A DNA stretch of 64,000 bases from Obesumbacterium proteus (GTDB lineage: Bacteria; Pseudomonadota; Gammaproteobacteria; Enterobacterales; Enterobacteriaceae). The position numbers were made by a program, and so were the translations under genes. The stretch is from positions 1,178,001 through 1,242,000 of the forward strand of contig NZ_CP014608.1 in the NCBI RefSeq assembly GCF_001586165.1. The letters run 5' to 3'. Within the stretch, counting starts at the first letter, position 1, and each line of letters starts with the position of its first letter. Under the pieces are notes generated by a model that saw only the letters and a list, made by a program, of their open reading frames with translations, did no database searches and was not told the DNA's origin. This document shows positions 10,174 through 22,384 of this stretch, in pieces.

Positions 10174-10430
10174 TCGGGAGCCCTCGTTGAGGTCATTAAA
10201 TTGCCAAAAGATCGAGAAAATACCGCGAGACGCCTCATTCATTGACAAAAATCGTCTCGGATTAATTAGGAATTCGCTATGCTAATAGATTAATCAGTGT
10301 GTGAATAATTTCAAAAGTTGTCTTTGATATAGAGCAATGAAGCTCTTAGGATGTCGGTGTGCGCAATGGAAAGGCGCTTGGGAGCCAAATTTACGGCTAA
10401 GTTACATTATATAGGTGGGTACTGACAGGG
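10174..10430. other. acuI / csrD divergent intergenic region
   Basis: This 257-base AT-rich segment should hold the two divergent promoters. I cannot place convincing -35/-10 pairs and see no hairpin repeat in it. Confidence 0.35.
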
Positions 10431-12332
10431 ATGCGTATCACAACCAAGTTGTTTGCGTTTATTACGGTCTTAGTGGCATTGGCGATGTTGCTGATGTTGC
10501 TGGGAAGTACATACAGTTTTTTCAATCAAAGCCATCATCGGGCTGAAAACCAGCTTAATGCCCTCGCTACGACTATCGATCAACTGCTGTTGACCGAGCA
10601 GCGCAGCAATATCAAAAAATGGCTGCCGGTGGTTATGCGCTCATCTGGCGTAAATGAAATCATCGTCCACAATAATTCTCATCAGGTTTATCAGCTTAAA
10701 TTACCGACCAGCTACAACGCGTGGGATACGCTAACCAACCAGCGTTATGTTGACGCGCCTTTAATGCATCATCCAGGCTATAGCCTAAAAATGGTGTATA
10801 TCGATCCCACGGCGAGCTATACACGCTCGCTGGAAACCATGTTTCCCGTAACGGTTTCTATCGGTCTGATGATTTTGGTGCTGCTATTTAGCTATCGTTG
10901 GCTACGTGAACAAACGCTGGGACTCGAGAAGCTAGAGCGGCGGGCGCGTAAAATCTTGGGCGGTGAGCGAGAAAATGCGATTCGTGGCGACGTGCATGAG
11001 TTTCCACCTAACGCGAGCAGCGCTATCGATCGTTTGCTCTCTGATCTCGCGGATGCGCGCGAAGAGCGCGGGCGAGTCGATACCTTGATCCGTGCTTTTG
11101 CGGCGCAGGACTCCCGCACTGGCCTTAATAACCGCCTCTTTTTTGATAATCAACTGACGACGCAGTTAGAAGATGAAGGTGCGCACGGCGTAGTGATGGT
11201 GATCCGCGTACCGGACTGGGAATCGATGGCGGGTTTGCAAGGCAAACGCGAGCGTGAAGAGTACCGATATTCGCTGGTGAATATGCTGTCGACGTCGGTC
11301 ATGCGTTATCCATCTGGGCTGTTAGCCCGCTATTTCCAAAATAATTTTGCCGTGTTGCTGCCTCATCGATCGTTAAAAGAAGCCGAAGGGTTTGCATCTC
11401 AGCTTATTAACTCGGTCAGCGCCATCCCTCCTGCCAACGGTATTGATAGTGAAGAAGTGCTGCATATCGGCATTAGTCTTTATCATTATGGGCAAAGTAC
11501 CGAACAGGTGATGGATCAGGCTGAGCAGGCAGCGCGCAACGCGGTGCTGCAAGGGAGTAACGGCTGGTTTATTGACAGTAACCCCGTGCCGGAAGTGGTG
11601 CGCGGCAGTGTGAAGTGGCGCACATTGTTAGAACAAACGCTTGCTCGAGGTGGCCCAACGCTATTGCAAAAAGAAGCCGTCAGCGTGAGTGGCGAAGTGC
11701 ATCATCACGATATTCTTCCTTATATTTACGACGGTGGTCAGGCATTACCAAGCGCTGAATATTATCCGCTGGTTCAACAGCTTGGCATGGCTGAAAGCTA
11801 TGACAGACAGATGTTGCTTCAGATTATTCCTTTATTACGTCATTTTTCTGCTGAGAAACTGGCCTTTCCGGTTAGTATTGACTCATTATTGCAGCGCAGT
11901 TTTCAACGGTGGCTGCGTGACACGCTGCTTCAAAGTGAAAAATCGCTTCGCCAGCGTATTTTCTTTGAACTGACTGAAGCGGATGTGAGCCAGCATATTG
12001 ACCGTTTGCGGCCTGTCGTGCGCTTGCTGCAAGGTTTGGGTTGCCACATTGTTATTTCTCAGGCGGGACTCAAAGTGGTTAGCACTTCTTATATCAAGCA
12101 ATTACAGGTGACGTTGGTAAAACTTCATCCTGGCTTGGTTCGTAATATCCATAAGCGCGTAGAAAATCAGCTGTTTGTTCAGAGCTTGACGGGCGCGTGT
12201 GAAGGCACGTCGGCGCAGGTTTTTGCCGCGGGAGTGCGAACTAAAGAAGAATGGCAGGTACTAAAAGACAAAGGGATCGCCGGTGGCCAAGGAGATTTTT
12301 TTGCAAAACCAAGGCCTGTTAGTCGTGTGTAA
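10431..12332 (+). CDS. csrD: CsrD, degenerate GGDEF-EAL regulator of CsrB/CsrC RNA decay
   Basis: CsrD is a membrane protein that promotes RNase E cleavage of the CsrB and CsrC regulatory RNAs, and so frees CsrA. The 633-residue protein (E. coli 646) has two membrane segments (about residues 8-30 and 135-157) around a periplasmic domain, a HAMP-like coiled stretch, then GGDEF-like and EAL-like domains. Both signature motifs are lost: the region expected to hold GGDEF reads LLARYFQNNFAVLLP, and the EAL region has HHHDILPY. This agrees with a non-enzymatic role. The gene sits upstream of mreB as in E. coli. Confidence 0.93.
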   Translation: MRITTKLFAFITVLVALAMLLMLLGSTYSFFNQSHHRAENQLNALATTIDQLLLTEQRSNIKKWLPVVMRSSGVNEIIVHNNSHQVYQLKLPTSYNAWDTLTNQRYVDAPLMHHPGYSLKMVYIDPTASYTRSLETMFPVTVSIGLMILVLLFSYRWLREQTLGLEKLERRARKILGGERENAIRGDVHEFPPNASSAIDRLLSDLADAREERGRVDTLIRAFAAQDSRTGLNNRLFFDNQLTTQLEDEGAHGVVMVIRVPDWESMAGLQGKREREEYRYSLVNMLSTSVMRYPSGLLARYFQNNFAVLLPHRSLKEAEGFASQLINSVSAIPPANGIDSEEVLHIGISLYHYGQSTEQVMDQAEQAARNAVLQGSNGWFIDSNPVPEVVRGSVKWRTLLEQTLARGGPTLLQKEAVSVSGEVHHHDILPYIYDGGQALPSAEYYPLVQQLGMAESYDRQMLLQIIPLLRHFSAEKLAFPVSIDSLLQRSFQRWLRDTLLQSEKSLRQRIFFELTEADVSQHIDRLRPVVRLLQGLGCHIVISQAGLKVVSTSYIKQLQVTLVKLHPGLVRNIHKRVENQLFVQSLTGACEGTSAQVFAAGVRTKEEWQVLKDKGIAGGQGDFFAKPRPVSRV

Positions 12333-13833
<1,501 letters not shown>

Positions 13834-13886
13834 TCGGCCTGTAGGTAGGAGCTTGGCTCCTGCTTGCCGGTGATGCCACGTGTTTG

Positions 13887-13916
13887 CCACCGGATTGGGA
13901 ATTCCCAAGCCGGTGG
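13887..13916. repeat. Hairpin between mreB and mreC
   Basis: CCACCGG and CCGGTGG pair around an inner TTGGGAATTCCCAA palindrome; a smaller GGAGC..GCTCC hairpin lies just before it (about 13848-13860). No T-run follows, so this is more likely an mRNA stabiliser or processing site that sets the mreB:mreC ratio than a terminator (inference). Confidence 0.55.
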
Positions 13917-13992
13917 TTGTGCATCGTGGAATCGCTAAAACCGCTCGGGAAACGCTTGCCTGTTTCCCTGCTGTCGAGGATAACGCAATTTT

Positions 13993-15069
13993 ATGAAGCC
14001 GATATTTAGCAGAGGCCCTTCTCTGCAACTCCGACTCTTTCTGGCGGTGGTTGTTGCTATTGGATTAGTGATTGCAGATAGCCGTTTTGGCACTTTTCTG
14101 CAGATTCGTAGCTATCTTGATACCGCCGTTAGTCCTTTTTATTATCTGTCAAATGGACCTCGTCAGATCCTGGACAACGTCTCAAGCACGTTGGCCACTC
14201 GCGAACAATTGGAATTGGAAAACAGGGCATTACGCCAAGAACTCCTATTAAAAAATAGCGATACCCTGTTACTCGGTCAGTTCAAACAAGAAAATGCCCG
14301 TCTGCGTGAGCTGCTGGGATCGCCGTTGCGTCAAGATGAGCACAAAATGGTGACGCAGGTTATTTCCACATTGCCCGATCCGTATAGCGATCAGGTGGTG
14401 ATAGATAAAGGCAGCAACAGCGGCGTTTATTTTGGCCAGCCTATCATCAGTGATAAAGGCGTAGTGGGTCAGGTGGTTGCCGTTGGCAAAATGTCGAGCC
14501 GAGTGCTGCTGATCTGTAATGCCTCACATGCTTTACCTATTCAGGTATTACGCAATGACATTCGCGTGTTAGCTGCGGGTAACGGTTGTACTGACGATCT
14601 CCAACTTGAGCACCTTCCTGCCAATACCGATATTCGCGTCGGCGATGTTTTAGTGACATCCGGCTTGGGTGGACGCTTCCCCGAAGGCTATCCGGTTGCT
14701 GTGGTTTCTTCGGTTAAAGTGGATAACCAACGTGCTTACACCGTGATCAAAGCGCGTCCAACCGCAGGGCTACAGCGCTTGCGCTATCTGCTGCTGCTGT
14801 GGGGGGCCGATCGTAATGGCACCATGCCGTTGCCGCCAGATGAAGTGCATCGCGTTGCCAATGAGCGTTTAATGCAGATGATGCCGCAGGTGTTACCGAC
14901 GCCGTCAGAAATGGGGCCTCAACAACCTGCGCCAGCCGCCGGTATTACGCCACCGGGAACAACGACGGTTGCGCCCGCAGCGCCTGCTAATAACGCGACC
15001 AGTCCCGCGAATCCGGTCGTTTCACCGTCAGCCACAACGCTTCCTGCTCGTGCGCAAGGAGGCCGTTAA
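13993..15069 (+). CDS. mreC: Rod shape-determining protein MreC
   Basis: MreC is a bitopic periplasmic scaffold of the elongasome. The 358-residue protein has one N-terminal membrane anchor (about residues 10-30), a coiled coil (about 65-110, rich in E, L and R), the paired beta-barrel domain with [17 protein letters not shown] and [20 protein letters not shown], and a proline/alanine/threonine-rich C-terminal tail from about residue 300. Such tails vary between species. Its stop codon overlaps the mreD start by one base (TAATG), indicating tight coupling. Confidence 0.97.
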   Translation: MKPIFSRGPSLQLRLFLAVVVAIGLVIADSRFGTFLQIRSYLDTAVSPFYYLSNGPRQILDNVSSTLATREQLELENRALRQELLLKNSDTLLLGQFKQENARLRELLGSPLRQDEHKMVTQVISTLPDPYSDQVVIDKGSNSGVYFGQPIISDKGVVGQVVAVGKMSSRVLLICNASHALPIQVLRNDIRVLAAGNGCTDDLQLEHLPANTDIRVGDVLVTSGLGGRFPEGYPVAVVSSVKVDNQRAYTVIKARPTAGLQRLRYLLLLWGADRNGTMPLPPDEVHRVANERLMQMMPQVLPTPSEMGPQQPAPAAGITPPGTTTVAPAAPANNATSPANPVVSPSATTLPARAQGGR

Positions 15070-15557
15070 TGTCGGGATATCGTAGCCAAGGACGGTGGAT
15101 TATTTGGCTGTTCTTTCTGCTGGCTTTCGTATTGCAGGTTATGCCGTGGCCGGACGAACTGATGATGTTCCGGCCTAATTGGTTAGCTTTATTTCTGATT
15201 TACTGGGTGATGGCGTTACCGCATCGGGTTAACGTTGGCACTGGTTTTGTTCTGGGCCTGATCTGGGATCTTATTTTAGGTTCAACGCTTGGCGTTCGCG
15301 CGTTAGCGTTTAGCCTGTTGGCGTATCTGGTCGCATTCAAATTCCAACTATTCCGCAATATGGCACTCTGGCAGCAGGCTCTGATGGTGGTATTACTCAC
15401 GGCTGCTATGGACGTTGTTGTTTTCTGGGGCGAATTTGTTGTGGCAAATGCCTCTTTCCGTCCAGAGGTATTCTGGAGTAGTGTGGTTAACGGTGTGCTG
15501 TGGCCGTGGCTATTCTTGCTGATGCGTAAAGTTCGCCGTCGTTTTGCGGTGCAATAA
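15069..15557 (+). CDS. mreD: Rod shape-determining protein MreD
   Basis: This is a 162-residue inner-membrane protein with about five transmembrane segments, the normal size for MreD. It begins [18 protein letters not shown] and contains the conserved [20 protein letters not shown] and [20 protein letters not shown] blocks. It works with MreC to position the wall-synthesis machinery. It is translated by reinitiation at the mreC stop. Confidence 0.97.
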   Translation: MSGYRSQGRWIIWLFFLLAFVLQVMPWPDELMMFRPNWLALFLIYWVMALPHRVNVGTGFVLGLIWDLILGSTLGVRALAFSLLAYLVAFKFQLFRNMALWQQALMVVLLTAAMDVVVFWGEFVVANASFRPEVFWSSVVNGVLWPWLFLLMRKVRRRFAVQ

Positions 15558-15611
15558 TTTACCTTAGGGTAAAGCTCATTCATTTATAACGATATATAAC
15601 GAGAATTTTCA

Positions 15612-16205
15612 ATGGACTCTATCTATCTGGGATCTGGATCGCCGCGCCGTCGTGAATTATTAGCGTTAATGGATATTCCATTTGAGCGCCTGATTATCGA
15701 TGTGGAAGAACAGCGCCAGCCAGAAGAAGCGCCATTGGAATACGTTTGCCGTTTGGCACAAGATAAAGCGCGTGCGGGTGTTGCCGCTGCGCCAGAAGAT
15801 AAACCGGTGCTGGGTGCCGACACGATCGTGGTGTTAGAGGGTTCCGTTCTAGAAAAACCTAAAAATGAGGCTCATGCAGCACAGATGCTACGCCAGCTAT
15901 CAGGGCAAACTCATCAGGTGATTACCGCGGTTTCATTGGCAGATAGGCAGCATCAGTTATATTGTCATGTGGTAACCGACGTGACATTTCGATCTCTCAG
16001 CGAACAAGATATTCACGACTATATCGCTAGCGGCGAACCCATGGATAAAGCGGGTGCATACGGAATACAAGGAAAAGGTGGCTGCTTCGTAAGATCTATT
16101 ACCGGTAGTTATCATGCCGTAATGGGACTACCGTTAGTAGAAACACAAGAGCTACTTAAACAGTTTATGGCGTTACGGGACGTGAGGAGAGACCATGACA
16201 GCTGA
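15612..16205 (+). CDS. maf: Maf-family nucleoside triphosphate pyrophosphatase (dTTP/UTP type, YhdE)
   Basis: YhdE-type Maf proteins hydrolyse dTTP, UTP and modified pyrimidine triphosphates, as house-cleaning enzymes. The 197-residue protein begins [17 protein letters not shown], the Maf signature with the substrate-binding SxRR, followed by the catalytic acidic motif [12 protein letters not shown] near residue 70 and [14 protein letters not shown] near 150. It overlaps rng by 11 bases. Older literature calls the gene orfE or yhdE. Confidence 0.95.
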   Translation: MDSIYLGSGSPRRRELLALMDIPFERLIIDVEEQRQPEEAPLEYVCRLAQDKARAGVAAAPEDKPVLGADTIVVLEGSVLEKPKNEAHAAQMLRQLSGQTHQVITAVSLADRQHQLYCHVVTDVTFRSLSEQDIHDYIASGEPMDKAGAYGIQGKGGCFVRSITGSYHAVMGLPLVETQELLKQFMALRDVRRDHDS

Positions 16206-17664
16206 ATTGCTAGTTAACGTTACACCTTCAGAAACACGGGTCGCCTACATTGACGGGGGGATCCTGCAAGAAATCCATATTGAGCGCGAATCTAAGCGTG
16301 GCATTGTGGGCAATATTTACAAAGGGCGCGTCAGCCGTGTACTACCCGGCATGCAGGCGGCTTTTGTCGACATTGGGTTAGATAAAGCGGCATTTTTACA
16401 TGCCTCGGACATCATGCCGCACACCGAATGTGTGGCGGGTGATGAGCAAAAAAACTTCCATGTACGTGATATCGCTGAGCTGGTTCGTCAGGGACAAGAC
16501 CTGATGGTTCAGGTTGTCAAAGATCCCCTCGGTACGAAAGGCGCACGCCTAACCACGGATATCACGTTGCCTTCTCGTTATCTGGTCTTTATGCCGGGAG
16601 CGAGCCACGTGGGCGTCTCTCAACGTATTGAAGGCGAAGCCGAACGTAATCGTCTGAAGTCTATCGTTTCTGAATACTGTGATGAGCAGGGCGGATTTAT
16701 TATCCGCACGGCGGCGGAAGGTATTGATGACGAAGAATTGGCACAAGATGCCGCATTTTTAAAACGTTTGTGGACCAAAGTAATGGAACGCAAGCGTCGT
16801 AATAAAACCAAATGTAAGCTGTATGGCGAATTAGCCTTAGCGCACCGCGTATTGCGTGATTTTGCGGGCGCCGCGTTAGATCGCATCCGCGTTGATTCGC
16901 GCCTGAATTTTGATTCATTGACCGAATTCACCCGTGAGTACATTCCGGAGATGACGTCTAAGCTTGAGTTATATACTGGCAAGCAGCCCATTTTCGATCT
17001 CTATGACGTTGAGAACGAGATCCAGCGGTCGCTCGATCGTCGCGTTGAGCTAAAATCGGGTGGCTATCTGATCATCGATCAAACGGAAGCCATGACGACG
17101 GTGGATATTAATACCGGCGCGTTTGTGGGCCATCGCAATCTGGATGAAACCATTTTCAACACCAACGTTGAGGCCACTCAGGCGATTGCTCGTCAGCTAC
17201 GACTGCGCAATTTAGGCGGGATTATCATCATTGATTTCATCGATATGAGCAGTGAAGATCACCGCCGCCGCGTGCTGCATTCGTTAGAACAGGCGCTTAG
17301 CAAAGATCGTGCGAAAACCAGCATAAACGGTTTTTCCCAGCTAGGATTAGTGGAAATGACGCGCAAAAGAACGCGCGAAAGCATTGAACATGTGCTGTGT
17401 AGCGATTGTCCAACCTGTCGCGGACGTGGAACGGTGAAAACCGTTGAAACCGTATGCTACGAGATTTTGCGTGAGATCGTCCGCGTACACCATGCTTATG
17501 ACAGCGATCGGTTCTTGGTTTATGCGTCACCTGCCGTTGGCGAAGCGCTGAAAAGCGAAGAATCTCATTCTTTGGCTGAGGTGGAGATTTTTGTGGGTAA
17601 ACAGGTCAAAGTACAGATTGAGCCGCTTTACAACCAAGAGCAATTCGACGTGGTTATGATGTGA
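16195..17664 (+). CDS. rng: Ribonuclease G
   Basis: RNase G is an endonuclease that matures the 5' end of 16S rRNA and cleaves some mRNAs. The 489-residue protein (the E. coli length) has the S1 RNA-binding domain with [22 protein letters not shown] at about residues 38-60 (cited in part: [20 protein letters not shown]), the catalytic core [12 protein letters not shown] and IIIIDFIDM with the magnesium-binding aspartates, and the zinc-link CPTCRGRG. The longer C-terminal scaffold of RNase E is absent, which separates Rng from Rne. Its start overlaps maf. Confidence 0.98.
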   Translation: MTAELLVNVTPSETRVAYIDGGILQEIHIERESKRGIVGNIYKGRVSRVLPGMQAAFVDIGLDKAAFLHASDIMPHTECVAGDEQKNFHVRDIAELVRQGQDLMVQVVKDPLGTKGARLTTDITLPSRYLVFMPGASHVGVSQRIEGEAERNRLKSIVSEYCDEQGGFIIRTAAEGIDDEELAQDAAFLKRLWTKVMERKRRNKTKCKLYGELALAHRVLRDFAGAALDRIRVDSRLNFDSLTEFTREYIPEMTSKLELYTGKQPIFDLYDVENEIQRSLDRRVELKSGGYLIIDQTEAMTTVDINTGAFVGHRNLDETIFNTNVEATQAIARQLRLRNLGGIIIIDFIDMSSEDHRRRVLHSLEQALSKDRAKTSINGFSQLGLVEMTRKRTRESIEHVLCSDCPTCRGRGTVKTVETVCYEILREIVRVHHAYDSDRFLVYASPAVGEALKSEESHSLAEVEIFVGKQVKVQIEPLYNQEQFDVVMM

Positions 17665-17706
17665 TTTGAACGCTCAGCTTACGATTATGATTTCAAGGAG
17701 AAGAGC

Positions 17707-20700
17707 GTGAGGCGACTGTCTGGATACTTACTAGCGACACTGGTGGCATTGATTGTTCTGGTGGCGTTGATAGTGAGTGGCCTGCGCTTGGCTCTGCCTC
17801 ACCTTGAAACATTTCGCCCGCAGATCGTTGAAAAGATTGAACAGTATTCTGGTGTGCCGGTAAAAATCGGCGCGCTGAATGCAAACTGGCAGTCATTTGG
17901 CCCCACGCTGGAAGTGCGCAATATTTCTGTGGCGCAGCCAAAAGGTAATATCAGTATTCAGCGGGTAACCGTTGCGCTGGATGTTTGGCAATCTCTGCTG
18001 CATTGGCGCTGGCAGTTCCGCGATCTCACTTTTTACCACCTACAGGCCGATAGCAATGAGCCTTTAAGCGGTTCTTCGTCCGATTCCAAGGGCATCGAAA
18101 GTGACGGTATTACGGACATCTTCCTTTACCAGTTTGACCACTTTATTCTGCGCGACAGCAAGATCACCTTTCCAAGCCCGTCGGGCCCGCGTATCCAGCT
18201 TGAAATCCCTAATCTGACTTGGCTAAACACCGCGACGCGCCATCGCGCTGAAGGTCAGGTCATGTTCTCCACGCCGGAAGGTCAGCACGGCAATATGCAG
18301 GTCAGAATGGATCTGCATGACAAAAACGGCTTGCTCAGTGATGGCACCGTTTATTTGCAGGCCGATGAAATAGAGATGAAGCCGTGGCTGAGTCGCTGGG
18401 TAAACCGCAATACTGGTTTGCATAGCGCGCGATTCAGCTTAGCGTCTTGGCTAACCGTGACCGATGGCGAAATCCAAGGTGGGCATCTGCTGTTAAAGCA
18501 GGGGGAGGCCAACTGGAGCACGGCAGATAAGCAACATGAACTGACGGTGGATAATCTTACGCTACAGGTTGGGCGCATTGCCGGCGGTTGGACGTTTGAT
18601 ATTCCTCAGCTTAATTTGAGCACCGATGGCGTTGCATGGCCGAAAGGCTCGTTGAGCGCCATGTATCGTCCCGAAAATACCCATTTTATCGGCCCCGATC
18701 AGCCTGAAGAACTGCGTCTGCGAGCGACAGATTTACAGTTAGAACGCATTGGACCGATTTTACCTACGCTAGCGTTTCTTACGCCTGACGCCATTGGGCG
18801 CTGGGACGATATTCGCCCTAAGGGCCATGTTGCCTACGCGGGTGTCGATATTCCCCTGCAACAACCTGAACGAGCGCGATTTGTTGGGGCATGGCAAGAC
18901 GTCAGCTGGCAGCCGTGGAAATTGCTGCCAGGCGTCAATCATTTCAACGGTAGCGTATCCGGCAGTGCGATGAACGCGGGCCTGCAATTCTCGTTGAAAG
19001 ACAGCTTATTGCCGTATGGCGATATGTTCCGAGCGCCGCTCGAAGTGAGTCACGCCAGCGGCGTCGCCACGTTTATCAACAATGACAAAGGCTGGTCGCT
19101 GTCGGGTGATAATCTTGACGTACAGGCGAAGTCTTTGTGGGCGACCGGTGAGTTTAATTATCAGCATCCTAAAGAAGGTCAGCCATGGCTGAGTATCTTG
19201 TCAGGGATCCGTCTGTATGACGCGGCACAGGCATGGCGCTATTTCCCTGAGCCCTTGATGGGAACGCACTTGGTTGACTATCTCACCGGCGCATTGGAAG
19301 GCGGGAAGGTGGACAATGCCACGCTGGTTTACGCAGGGAACCCGCATTATTTCCCTTATCAGCATAATGAAGGTCAATTCCAAGTCTTTGTTCCTCTACG
19401 TGATGCGACTTTCCGTTTCCAGCCCAACTGGGAGCCGCTGAACAATCTCGCTATTGATTTGAATTTCCTCAACGATGGTCTGTGGATGAATGCGCCGCAC
19501 GCTAAACTTGGCGACGTTGACGGCACAGATATCACCGCCGTAATCCCTGTTTACCAGAAAGAAAAGCTGCTGGTTGACGCAAAGGTGGCTGGTTCTGGCA
19601 AGGCCGTTCATGAATACTTTAAAACATCGCCATTAGCCGATTCTGTGGGCGCGGCCTTGGATGAATTGGAAGTGAGCGGTGATGTCAGTGGGCGCTTACA
19701 TCTTGATATCCCGCTGGATGGCAAAGAAACCCGTGCTACCGGTGACGTTGCTTTTAAGAATAACTCCTTGCTGATCAAGCCGCTGGATAGTACTTTTACT
19801 CAGCTCAATGGTTCACTGCACTTCGATAATGGCAACTTAACCAGTAGCCCAATGAACGCCGCTTGGTTCGGTCAACCGGTCAACTTTACTTTCTCAACGG
19901 CGGAAGGTGCACAGGACTTTGGCGTAGATGTTGCGCTGAATGCCGATTGGCTGCCCGCGAAGCTGCCGTGGATGCCGTCCGCATTAGCGAAAGACGTTGC
20001 CGGTTCTGCGCCTTGGAATACCAAAGTGGCGATTAAGCTGCCGCATAAAGGCCGTCCATCGTATGACGTTCAGGTTAATGCCGATCTGAAAAATGTAAGC
20101 AGTCACTTACCATCACCACTAGATAAAACACATGGTCAGGCACTGCCGTTGGTTGTGAATGCCAAAGGCGATTTGAATGGTTTCATGCTGACAGGGAATC
20201 TGGGACCGAAAAACCACTTTAATAGCCAATTCATTTTGCAGAAACACGGTGTGAAACTGGCTCGTGCCGCATGGAGCGACAATAGTCGTAAAATACCTGC
20301 GTTGCCTGAAAGTGAGTCGTTAACGTTGAATCTGCCTGCTCTCGATGGTGAAGAGTGGCTCGCGGCGCTGGCTCCGGCACTGGGTGAGAAGGCGGGAACC
20401 ACAGGTTCAAGTTTCAGCTATCCGCAGCAGGTTAACCTAACCACGCCACAGTTAATTTTGGCGGGGCAAACCTGGCATCAGCTAGCTGTTTCGGCTTCAA
20501 AGCTGGCTAATGGCACGCATATCAGCGCAAAAGGGCGTGAAGTTAACGGCGAAGCTGATTTAGATAATAACAATGTGTTACGCGCCAACGTGGCCTACCT
20601 ATATTACAACCCGCAGTGGAGCACTACGCCTCCAAGTGCTGCGCCTTCAGCAAACAGCGATACGCCAGCAACGCCACCGGCCGTTGAGCGCGTCTCCTTT

Positions 20701-21525
20701 AGTCAGTGGCCAAGCATGATCCTGCGTTGCCAAGACTGCTGGATGATGGGACAGCGTCTACGTCAGGTAAATGCCGATTTAACGCCGAACGGCGATCAAC
20801 TGATGTTGAAAAATGGCCTAATTGATACCGGAAATACCAAAGTCACGCTGAGCGGCATGTGGAATCAGAGCACCAGCAAAGATCATACTTGGCTGAAAGT
20901 GCAGGTTAAAGGCGCTAACATTACCACCAGTAGTGACTATTTTGGCTTTAGCTCGCCGCTGAAAAACTCACCGTTTGATGTTCATCTTGATTTGAATTGG
21001 ATAGGCGAACCGTGGCGCCCGCAGGTGAACTCGCTTAATGGCACGCTAAGCAGTAAGCTGGGTAAAGGTGAAATTGATAATGCGGGCGGCGGCCGTGCTG
21101 GGCAACTGTTGCGATTGGTGAGCTTCGACGCCTTGCTACGCAAGCTAAAACTCGATTTTAGCGATACTTTCGGGCAGGGCTTCTACTATGACAGCATTCG
21201 CGGCAATGGTAAGTTTAAGGATGGTATTCTATCCACCAATGATTTACTGGTCGATGGCTTAGCCGCAGATATAGCGATGGACGGTAACGTGAATCTTGTG
21301 ACTCGCCGTATCGACATGCAGGCGGTCATTGCGCCAGAGATTTCGGCTACCGTCGGCGTTGCAACGGCATTTGTCATCAACCCTGTCGTTGGAGCCGCCG
21401 TGTTTGCTGCATCAAGAGTATTGGCGCCGTTGTGGAATAAAATATCGCTGATACGCTACAACATTACAGGCAGTTTGGATCACCCAACCATTAACGAAGT
21501 TTTACGCCAGCCAAAGGAGAAATAG
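17707..21525 (+). CDS. yhdP: YhdP, AsmA-like phospholipid transport protein
   Basis: YhdP is one of three AsmA-like proteins (with TamB and YdbH) that carry phospholipids across the periplasm to the outer membrane. The start is GTG, supported by an AAGGAG nine bases upstream and by the conserved beginning RRLSGYLLATLVALIVLVAL, a single N-terminal anchor. The remainder of the 1272 residues is a long beta-rich bridge of the DUF3971 and AsmA C-terminal type, ending with GRAGQLLRLVSFDALLRKL and a membrane-near hydrophobic stretch (VIAPEISATVGVATAFVINP). It follows rng with a 42-base gap, and its last codons contain the ribosome site of the next gene. Confidence 0.96.
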   Translation: MRRLSGYLLATLVALIVLVALIVSGLRLALPHLETFRPQIVEKIEQYSGVPVKIGALNANWQSFGPTLEVRNISVAQPKGNISIQRVTVALDVWQSLLHWRWQFRDLTFYHLQADSNEPLSGSSSDSKGIESDGITDIFLYQFDHFILRDSKITFPSPSGPRIQLEIPNLTWLNTATRHRAEGQVMFSTPEGQHGNMQVRMDLHDKNGLLSDGTVYLQADEIEMKPWLSRWVNRNTGLHSARFSLASWLTVTDGEIQGGHLLLKQGEANWSTADKQHELTVDNLTLQVGRIAGGWTFDIPQLNLSTDGVAWPKGSLSAMYRPENTHFIGPDQPEELRLRATDLQLERIGPILPTLAFLTPDAIGRWDDIRPKGHVAYAGVDIPLQQPERARFVGAWQDVSWQPWKLLPGVNHFNGSVSGSAMNAGLQFSLKDSLLPYGDMFRAPLEVSHASGVATFINNDKGWSLSGDNLDVQAKSLWATGEFNYQHPKEGQPWLSILSGIRLYDAAQAWRYFPEPLMGTHLVDYLTGALEGGKVDNATLVYAGNPHYFPYQHNEGQFQVFVPLRDATFRFQPNWEPLNNLAIDLNFLNDGLWMNAPHAKLGDVDGTDITAVIPVYQKEKLLVDAKVAGSGKAVHEYFKTSPLADSVGAALDELEVSGDVSGRLHLDIPLDGKETRATGDVAFKNNSLLIKPLDSTFTQLNGSLHFDNGNLTSSPMNAAWFGQPVNFTFSTAEGAQDFGVDVALNADWLPAKLPWMPSALAKDVAGSAPWNTKVAIKLPHKGRPSYDVQVNADLKNVSSHLPSPLDKTHGQALPLVVNAKGDLNGFMLTGNLGPKNHFNSQFILQKHGVKLARAAWSDNSRKIPALPESESLTLNLPALDGEEWLAALAPALGEKAGTTGSSFSYPQQVNLTTPQLILAGQTWHQLAVSASKLANGTHISAKGREVNGEADLDNNNVLRANVAYLYYNPQWSTTPPSAAPSANSDTPATPPAVERVSFSQWPSMILRCQDCWMMGQRLRQVNADLTPNGDQLMLKNGLIDTGNTKVTLSGMWNQSTSKDHTWLKVQVKGANITTSSDYFGFSSPLKNSPFDVHLDLNWIGEPWRPQVNSLNGTLSSKLGKGEIDNAGGGRAGQLLRLVSFDALLRKLKLDFSDTFGQGFYYDSIRGNGKFKDGILSTNDLLVDGLAADIAMDGNVNLVTRRIDMQAVIAPEISATVGVATAFVINPVVGAAVFAASRVLAPLWNKISLIRYNITGSLDHPTINEVLRQPKEK

Positions 21526-21529
21526 CACG

Positions 21530-22378
21530 ATGAGGAATGCAAATATTGCTTTATTGCAACTGTGCAGCGGAGATAATACCCGTTCGAACCTGGCGCAAAT
21601 AGAACAGCAAATCAAGCAGTTGAATAACAACATCAAGCTGGTGATGACGCCAGAAAATGCACTGTTGTTTGCTGATTCGAAAGCCTATCACGAGCAGGCC
21701 GAGCAAGAAGGCAAAGGCCCGTTGCAAGATGCCATCCGCGATATGGCGCGCCGTTACGGGGTGTGGATCCTGATTGGCTCAATGCCGTTAATTAGCCGTG
21801 AAGACAGTAAGCAAATCACCGCCAGCAGCCTGTTATTTGACGATCAAGGCGAGCTGAAGGCGCGTTACGATAAGCTGCACATGTTTGATGTTGATATTAA
21901 AGATACGCACGGACACTACCGTGAATCTGATACCTATCAGCACGGTGAACATTTGACCGTAGTCGATACCCCAGTGGGAAAATTGGGTATGACTATTTGC
22001 TACGATCTGCGTTTCCCCGGTTTATTCCAAGCGTTGCGTGATAAAGGGGCCGAAATTATTTCCGTGCCTGCGGCGTTTACCCGCGTAACTGGGGAATCTC
22101 ATTGGGAAATCTTGCTGCGTGCTCGCGCAATTGAAACCCAGTGCTATATTTTGGCTCCGGCTCAGGTTGGTCGTCATGGCGCAACGCGCCGCACGTGGGG
22201 ACATACCATGGCGGTGGATGGCTGGGGCAATGTTATTGAACAGAATGCCGATTTGGTCATGCCGATTAAAGTGAAGGTGAATACTCACTCACTTGAAAAT
22301 ATTCGCACCCAAATGCCGGTCGCGCAACACAACCGATTCCAGCCGAAGCTGGTTAATCCTTTGGATCAAGAAGAGTAA
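21530..22378 (+). CDS. Carbon-nitrogen hydrolase (nitrilase family), likely deaminated-glutathione amidase type
   Basis: This 282-residue nitrilase-superfamily amidase has the catalytic triad Glu-Lys-Cys visible at E42 (MTPENALLF), K115 (RYDKLHMFDVDI) and C157 (MTICYDLRFPGL). The closest known type is the Nit1/YbeM group, which removes the amide from deaminated glutathione, a metabolite-repair reaction; the substrate assignment is inference from motif context. It lies 4 bases after yhdP and 6 bases before tldD, so the three are probably cotranscribed. E. coli lacks a gene at this place, while several other Enterobacterales appear to have it (from memory). Confidence 0.85.
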   Translation: MRNANIALLQLCSGDNTRSNLAQIEQQIKQLNNNIKLVMTPENALLFADSKAYHEQAEQEGKGPLQDAIRDMARRYGVWILIGSMPLISREDSKQITASSLLFDDQGELKARYDKLHMFDVDIKDTHGHYRESDTYQHGEHLTVVDTPVGKLGMTICYDLRFPGLFQALRDKGAEIISVPAAFTRVTGESHWEILLRARAIETQCYILAPAQVGRHGATRRTWGHTMAVDGWGNVIEQNADLVMPIKVKVNTHSLENIRTQMPVAQHNRFQPKLVNPLDQEE

Positions 22379-22384
22379 AACGCT

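Noticed and set aside
10431..12332. CsrD as an active diguanylate cyclase or phosphodiesterase
   Set aside because: Neither GGDEF nor EAL is present at the expected positions; the protein follows the known degenerate CsrD pattern.
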